From M3007 sp964630705 (GTDB lineage Bacteria > Bacteroidota > Bacteroidia > Chitinophagales > Saprospiraceae): 10,931 nucleotides of DNA. Under the pieces are notes generated by a model that was given only the letters and a program-made list of their open reading frames with translations, was not told the DNA's origin and made no database searches. The position numbers were made by a program, and so were the translations under genes. Positions 6,537-10,931 of the stretch are shown here, one piece after another. The stretch's first letter is position 1, and every line of letters begins with the position of its first letter. The DNA lies in contig CAZVZH010000154.1 in the NCBI GenBank assembly GCA_964630705.1, forward strand, positions 1-10,931. The letters run 5' to 3'.

Positions 6537-7877
6537 ATGACTCGTACTCCCCTTGCTGTTTTTTGGTTTCGGCGCGACCTGCGTTTGCGCGATAATGCCG
6601 GCTTGTTCCATGCGCTGAAAAGTGGCTTGCCGGTGCTCCCGCTTTTTATTTTCGATACCAATATTCTGAATGATTTACCTGACCGGAGGGATGCCCGGGT
6701 GGAATTCATCCACCTGGCGTTGGGCGCACTCCGGCAGGAACTTTCGGCGCTGGGCTCCGGCTTGCTGGTGCGCCACGGCCGGCCGCAGGACGTTTGGAAA
6801 GCCATGGTGGAGGAATACAAGGTGGAGGCGGTGTTTACCAATCGCGACTACGAGCCTTACGCCCTCCGGCGCGACCGGGAGGTGGAGTTGTTTTTATCAG
6901 GTCAAAACATACCGTTCCACACGTTCAAGGATCATGTTATTTTTGAAAAAGACGAGGTTTTGAAAGATGGCGGTTCGCCTTATACGGTTTTCACTCCGTA
7001 CAGCCGGAAATGGAAGGCACGCCTGGGAGAAAAGATGGTCAGCGATGCAGGAGGGCAGCAGCCCTTTTATCTGCAAGCCTATCTTACGGAGCAGTACTTC
7101 CAAAATTTTGTCGGGCAGGAGTTTCCGGCTTTACCCCAACTGACCGACCTGGGGTTTGAGCCGGCGGGTATCGAATTTCCGCCCGATACTGTTTCGCGGG
7201 GGCTTATCCGAAACTATGACCGTACGCGCGATTTTCCCGGCCAGCAGGGCACTTCCCGTTTAGGCGTTCATTTCCGTTTTGGCACCGTCAGTATCCGCGA
7301 AAAAGCGCGGCATGCGCTTGCGCTCAACGCCACGTATTTGAACGAACTGATTTGGCGGGATTTTTACAGCCAGATACTGGCGCATTTTCCGCAGGTGGTA
7401 GACCACGCTTTCAAGCCGCAATACGACAAGATTCCTTGGCGTGAAGTGCCGGAGGAGTTGGAGCGCTGGAAAAACGGCCTGACGGGTTATCCGCTGGTGG
7501 ATGCCGGCATGCGCGAGCTCAATGCTACCGGATACATGCACAACCGGGTGCGTATGGTTGTGGCGAGTTTTTTGACCAAACATTTGCTTATCGACTGGCG
7601 GCAGGGCGAGGCGTATTTTGCGCAAAAGCTCCTCGATTATGATTTGGCCAGCAACAACGGCGGCTGGCAGTGGGCGGCTGGATCGGGCACCGACGCGGCG
7701 CCTTATTTCCGGGTATTTAATCCGGAGGAGCAAGCGCGAAAGTTCGATCCGGACCAGGCGTACATTCGCAAATGGGTACCGGAAGTGGGTACGGCCTCTT
7801 ACCCCAAACCGATGGTCGAACACCGATTTGCGCGCGAGCGCTGCCTGGAAACCTACAAAACGGCCTTGCAGGGATAG
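6537..7877 (+). CDS. phrB: Deoxyribodipyrimidine photolyase (class I CPD photolyase)
   Basis: This 446-residue flavoprotein uses blue light to split UV-induced cyclobutane pyrimidine dimers in DNA. The N-terminal antenna domain (about 5-135) opens with VFWFRRDLRLRDN. The FAD-binding helical domain (about 205-440) contains TSRLGVHFRFGTVS, LIWRDFY and TGYPLVDAGMRELNATGYMHNRVRM, then NNGGWQWAAGSGTDAAPYFRVFNP. Aligned by eye to E. coli PhrB, the electron-transfer tryptophans are present as W301, W354 and W377 (W306, W359, W382 in E. coli). The FAD-contacting asparagine is N373, and the dimer-binding glutamate and tryptophan are E270 and W273. This supports a working photolyase rather than a cryptochrome. 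It follows the AIM24 gene by 30 bp and converges on the minus-strand gene with only 5 bp between stop codons. Confidence 0.95.
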   Translation: MTRTPLAVFWFRRDLRLRDNAGLFHALKSGLPVLPLFIFDTNILNDLPDRRDARVEFIHLALGALRQELSALGSGLLVRHGRPQDVWKAMVEEYKVEAVFTNRDYEPYALRRDREVELFLSGQNIPFHTFKDHVIFEKDEVLKDGGSPYTVFTPYSRKWKARLGEKMVSDAGGQQPFYLQAYLTEQYFQNFVGQEFPALPQLTDLGFEPAGIEFPPDTVSRGLIRNYDRTRDFPGQQGTSRLGVHFRFGTVSIREKARHALALNATYLNELIWRDFYSQILAHFPQVVDHAFKPQYDKIPWREVPEELERWKNGLTGYPLVDAGMRELNATGYMHNRVRMVVASFLTKHLLIDWRQGEAYFAQKLLDYDLASNNGGWQWAAGSGTDAAPYFRVFNPEEQARKFDPDQAYIRKWVPEVGTASYPKPMVEHRFARERCLETYKTALQG

Positions 7878-7882
7878 CGCGG

Positions 7883-9049
7883 TTACTTTTCCGCTTGCCG
7901 GCTGAAAATCGTAAAGCCGGCTGAGATGAAAAACATATTGCCTCGGAATGCCGGGTTTCCGTCGTCCAAATTTAACCAGCGCCGGCCAAGCCGGATCCGG
8001 ACACCGGTGTAGGAACCGGATACGCTGTTTGCATCCGGTTTGAATTTGACATCCGCCTGCAGGGCAGCCGTCCAGTGCCAACCGTTGAAGCGAAAGTTTT
8101 GGTAGTAATCCGGGTTGGAATTTTCTTCGTCTTCCGGCGCGTGGATACTGCTAAAGCCGCCGCCCAGGGTGGGGTAGATGCGCAAGCGGGGTTTGTTGTA
8201 CAGGTCGTAACCGGCTTCCAATTCGACACAAAAGAACGTAGAAGGATCGTCTTTGGGCCAGATGTACAGGTTTTCCTCAATGTCGTTGGCGAGTTTTTGG
8301 CCTCCGATATTTAAGCGCAAGCCGGCGTTCAGCCGGTGTCGCCAATAAAAAAAAGCCAGGTCGACGCCAAACATCGGACGTAGCGAGCCCTCCAGATTTT
8401 CCGTCCAATTGCCATTGCTGAACATCAAATCGCCCCCAATGGCCCATTTCGCCGCGGGTGGCCGGTTGAACATGCGCATGCGGATAAATGGAGCAAAGCT
8501 GGAGCTGGGGTAAGTTTTTAAAAAGGCCTTGAGCGCGTCGTCAAATTCGCTGGCAGCCGGTTCGCTGGAACTCAGGCGCAACAAATAACTGATGAGCAGG
8601 CTGCTGAAGGCGCGTTCTTCGGTATTTAGCCAGGCTTTACGGACCTGGTCGAAGAGGTATGCCTGGTTTTCGTATAAACGGTTGTCCAGGCGGGTGAAAA
8701 GGCTATCGGGTGTAGGTGGGATTTTATACAAGGCTTGCTCTTCCGCGCCTTGAGAAAACTGTTGCACTTCGGTAAAAAGCGTAGGGTATTGTTCCAGCCA
8801 GATGTACAACAGCCAACGTTCGTCCCAGTACATACTGCGGTGAAGTTCGCTTTCGAGCCTGCTCAAGGAGTCCAACCAGAACTGCGCGTTCAGGCGGTCG
8901 TCTTGTTCAAACGCAGCCAGCAATTCTGCCCGGGCGTTTGAAATTTGAAGGCCTGGACCGGGAGCGCGTAAGCTATCCGATTGTGCTGTGACAATAGTCG
9001 GAATGAAAAACAGGCAGGAAAAAAAGAGGGCAATAGTCGTCAGGTTCAT
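7883..9049 (-). CDS. Secreted hypothetical protein: helical N-terminal part plus beta-barrel-like C-terminal part
   Basis: I do not recognise this 388-residue protein. It has a clear signal peptide (about 1-23, ending TIVTAQ). Residues about 35-195 look alpha-helical and rich in leucine, glutamate and aromatics; they include FLKTYPSSSFAPFIRMRMF, a pattern reminiscent of the end of a TPR-like helical repeat. Residues about 200-388 look like an outer-membrane beta-barrel: alternating strands such as KWAIGGDLMFSNGNW, MFGVDLAFFYWRHRLNAGLRLNIGG, FFCVELEAGYDLY, LRIYPTLGGGFSSI and NMFFISAGFTIF, ending with an aromatic-rich strand just before the C-terminus. The ATG at 9049 is chosen because it starts the signal peptide; the longer frame begins inside the right-hand neighbour's intergenic repeat. 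Its stop is 5 bp from the photolyase stop, and it is divergent from htrA. An outer-membrane location is inferred. Confidence 0.78.
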   Translation of the reverse strand: MNLTTIALFFSCLFFIPTIVTAQSDSLRAPGPGLQISNARAELLAAFEQDDRLNAQFWLDSLSRLESELHRSMYWDERWLLYIWLEQYPTLFTEVQQFSQGAEEQALYKIPPTPDSLFTRLDNRLYENQAYLFDQVRKAWLNTEERAFSSLLISYLLRLSSSEPAASEFDDALKAFLKTYPSSSFAPFIRMRMFNRPPAAKWAIGGDLMFSNGNWTENLEGSLRPMFGVDLAFFYWRHRLNAGLRLNIGGQKLANDIEENLYIWPKDDPSTFFCVELEAGYDLYNKPRLRIYPTLGGGFSSIHAPEDEENSNPDYYQNFRFNGWHWTAALQADVKFKPDANSVSGSYTGVRIRLGRRWLNLDDGNPAFRGNMFFISAGFTIFSRQAEK

Positions 9050-9463
9050 ACGATTGATTACTGTAGCGTCATTCAAAGCACTTTTTGTCAGGTATAACAC
9101 CGATACTACGGTTTTACTGTCGGGCGTTGAAAGAAACTGTGAATTTCCAAAAGAGTTTAGGCCTTTGCTTGTTAAGGAACGATCAAATAATAAGGTCACA
9201 ATTTTGGCGGCTTAATTTGCCCCTAAAATGCGTTGCTCGTCAGTTGCGTAGCGCTACTATGCGCCTTCCTCGCGCCTGCTTTAGCGCCAAATTAATCTCC
9301 CCAAAATCGTGACCTTATTATTTGATCGTTCCTAAGATTCTAAAAAGGGCATGATTTTTATGCAAAAAAATCTATAGAAAATTAACATTTTAGCCGCTCG
9401 AATGTCTCTTCTCCGCTGCTTGTGTTAAAATAGTGAATGTTCTACCCGTAAAACTACCATGCC
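9050..9463. other. Divergent intergenic region
   Basis: This 414-bp stretch separates the minus-strand secreted protein from the plus-strand protease and must hold both promoters. Its centre is a 157-bp foldback element (9176-9332), leaving about 125 bp on each side. The right part (9336-9463) is A/T-rich. I see no convincing TAnnTTTG/TTG promoter pair on either strand and no small coding frame I would support. Confidence 0.6.
9176..9332. mobile_element. MITE-like foldback element with 24-bp perfect terminal inverted repeats
   Basis: The ends 9176-9199 and 9309-9332 are exact inverted repeats starting GGAACGATCAAATAATAAG. The arms continue inward as interrupted complements: ATTTTGG at 9201 with CCAAAAT at 9301, and TTAATTTG at 9212 with CAAATTAA at 9288. 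A self-complementary GTAGCGCTAC (9248-9257) lies near the centre. The element is flanked by TAA on both sides (9173-9175 and 9333-9335), consistent with a 3-bp target duplication. It has no coding capacity, so it would depend on a transposase in trans. IS5-family elements of the IS1031 group make TNA duplications; a link to them is only a suggestion. Confidence 0.75.
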
Positions 9464-10903
9464 ATGCGTCAACTTACCCAGTTAGTGCTTGTTGCCTTAC
9501 TCAGTGCACTGTTGTCTGTCTTTTTATATCGGTACTTCGCGCCCGTTCCGAAGGTGTTTTGGGATGAGCCAGAAAATGGCGGGGCGCGTTATGCCGGCGT
9601 GGTGGACAAATTGTTCAACGCCCGGTCTAACAGCGCATTTTACTCCTCCGCGCCGACCGATTTTATTGATGCAGCCGCCATGGCTACACCTGCCGTCGTC
9701 AATATCCGGGCGCTCCTGGAATCCGGCGGCGGCATTTGGGGCGGGGCTTCGCTGACCGGCTCTTCTGGGTCTGGTGTGGTTATGTCGCCGGATGGTTATA
9801 TCGTGACCAATCACCATGTGGTTGAACACAGCCGGGATATCAAGGTGACGCTTTCGGACAAGCGGGAGTACAAAGCGGAACTGGTGGGTTCTGACCCTTC
9901 TACTGACATTGCCTTGTTGAAAATCCAGGAAAATGACCTGCCTTTTATGCTTTTTGGAAACAGCGATTCGGTGCGGGTTGGGGAGTGGGTTTTGGCAGTC
10001 GGCAATCCGTTTAACCTGGAGAGTACCGTTACTGCGGGCATTGTCAGCGCCAAAGGGCGGAATATCAATATTTTGGGTGGGGTAACCAGTATCGAGTCGT
10101 TTATTCAAACAGACGCGGCGGTGAACCCAGGCAACAGCGGCGGAGCCTTGGTGAATTCGGCGGGCGAGTTAATCGGGATCAATACGGCGATCATTACGGA
10201 ATCCGGTAGTTATGAGGGGTATTCCTTTGCCGTGCCTTCCAATTTGGTTCAAAAAGTAATTCGCGATCTTCGGGAATACGGGGAGGTTCAACGCGCCTTT
10301 TTAGGGGTTCATATTGAAGATTTGAACAGTGAAACCGCCCGTGAAATCGGCTTGCCCAATGCCGATGGCGTCCGCATTACCCGGATCAATGCCAACAGCG
10401 CTGCTGCGGATGCCGGGCTTACCGCCGGCGATGTCATCCTGGGTTTAAATAGCGCCAAGGTGCGCCGTTCGCCGGAACTACAGGAATATGTTGGCCGTTT
10501 TCGCCCCGGCGACCACCTCACGGTGGAGTATTGGCGCAACGGAAGGCGCAACAGCACGCGTGTTTTGTTAAAAGATAAAAACAATACGACGGACGTTGCG
10601 CTGCGCGCTTCGGGACGGGAGTTGGCGGATGACTTGGGCGTAGAATTCCGGGAGCTGACGCGTGAGGAGCGTTTGCGCATGCGCTTGAAAGGCGCCATGG
10701 TCACCAGTATCCGCCGGGGAAGCGTGGTGTACGAAACCAATCTCCAGCCTGGTTTTGTAGTTACCAGCGTCAATGGCAACCGCGTCGGCTCCCTGTCGGA
10801 AGCGATCGATGCGATCCGAAGCGCTTACAACCACGTCATTTTGGATGGCTACTACGAGGGCGAACCCGACTTGTACACCTACCGGTTCAGGAAAAAACCA
10901 TAG
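9464..10903 (+). CDS. HtrA/Deg family serine protease, membrane-anchored, two PDZ domains
   Basis: This 479-residue envelope protease degrades or refolds misfolded periplasmic proteins. An N-terminal hydrophobic segment (about 5-21) followed by YRYF looks like an uncleaved membrane anchor rather than a signal peptide with a cleavage site. The trypsin-like domain (about 67-265) has a complete catalytic triad: H118 in TNHHVV, D148 in STDIALLKI and S225 in GNSGGAL. It also has the VGNPFNLESTVTAGIVSA segment and the IQTDAAVNPGNSGG block. PDZ1 (about 277-370) begins AFLGVHI and contains AGLTAGDVILGLNS. PDZ2 (about 385-465) is more diverged, with GAMVTSIRRGSVVYETNLQPGFVVTSVNG. Length and order fit DegP/DegQ-type Do proteases; I do not separate DegP from DegQ or DegS. 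The ATG at 9464 is used; an ATG at 9459 is out of frame. No neighbours on its own strand within the window. Confidence 0.94.
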   Translation: MRQLTQLVLVALLSALLSVFLYRYFAPVPKVFWDEPENGGARYAGVVDKLFNARSNSAFYSSAPTDFIDAAAMATPAVVNIRALLESGGGIWGGASLTGSSGSGVVMSPDGYIVTNHHVVEHSRDIKVTLSDKREYKAELVGSDPSTDIALLKIQENDLPFMLFGNSDSVRVGEWVLAVGNPFNLESTVTAGIVSAKGRNINILGGVTSIESFIQTDAAVNPGNSGGALVNSAGELIGINTAIITESGSYEGYSFAVPSNLVQKVIRDLREYGEVQRAFLGVHIEDLNSETAREIGLPNADGVRITRINANSAAADAGLTAGDVILGLNSAKVRRSPELQEYVGRFRPGDHLTVEYWRNGRRNSTRVLLKDKNNTTDVALRASGRELADDLGVEFRELTREERLRMRLKGAMVTSIRRGSVVYETNLQPGFVVTSVNGNRVGSLSEAIDAIRSAYNHVILDGYYEGEPDLYTYRFRKKP

Positions 10904-10931
10904 GGTTTATTTAATTTCCGCCAGCCTTTTT

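Noticed and set aside
6537..7877. Cryptochrome rather than photolyase
   Set aside because: The dimer-binding E270/W273, the FAD-contacting N373 and all three electron-transfer tryptophans match class I CPD photolyase, and there is no C-terminal extension.
9050..9199. 50-residue N-terminal extension of the minus-strand secreted protein
   Set aside because: It would begin inside the MITE end and place a signal peptide in the interior; the ATG at 9049 starts the signal peptide.

Overview
The window looks like chromosomal DNA of a free-living Bacteroidota bacterium, most likely from the Saprospiria/Lewinella-type lineages. This rests on the split M16 peptidase pair with signal peptides, a YajC with the usual RPQ anchor, several secreted beta-barrel-like proteins, weak Shine-Dalgarno signals and a CTTTGC-type promoter candidate. 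The lineage assignment is an inference from gene content and style; there is no rRNA or other marker gene here. No gene is cut by either window edge.

Layout, left to right. (1) 1-366 is non-coding and holds one copy of an imperfect hairpin repeat plus a conserved tail. (2) 367-5270 is a four-gene block on the plus strand: a zinc-dependent M16 peptidase, an M16-like partner that has lost its zinc site but keeps the R/Y substrate-binding motif and carries an extra C-terminal domain, YajC of the Sec translocon, and a small outer-membrane beta-barrel-like protein. Between the second M16 gene and yajC lies a 148-base structure that can fold as a three-way junction. (3) 5271-5714 is non-coding: a second copy of the first repeat in inverted orientation, a perfect 12-bp inverted repeat, a solitary sequence resembling a MITE end, and a C8 tract. 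(4) 5715-7877 carries an AIM24/TIGR00266-family gene followed 30 bp later by a class I CPD photolyase. (5) 7883-9049, on the minus strand and convergent with the photolyase, encodes a secreted two-part protein that I do not recognise. (6) 9050-9463 is a divergent promoter region with a 157-bp foldback MITE-like element in its middle. (7) 9464-10903 encodes a membrane-anchored HtrA/Deg serine protease with two PDZ domains.

Most genes are envelope functions: secreted M16 proteolysis, Sec export, outer-membrane barrels and envelope quality control. The photolyase repairs UV damage. The coding content is recognisable. The less explained material is in the intergenic regions: each of the four large gaps holds its own foldback structure, and one repeat family brackets the whole M16-yajC-barrel block in inverted orientation. 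I found no CRISPR array, tRNA, rRNA, transposase, or defence or secondary-metabolite system.
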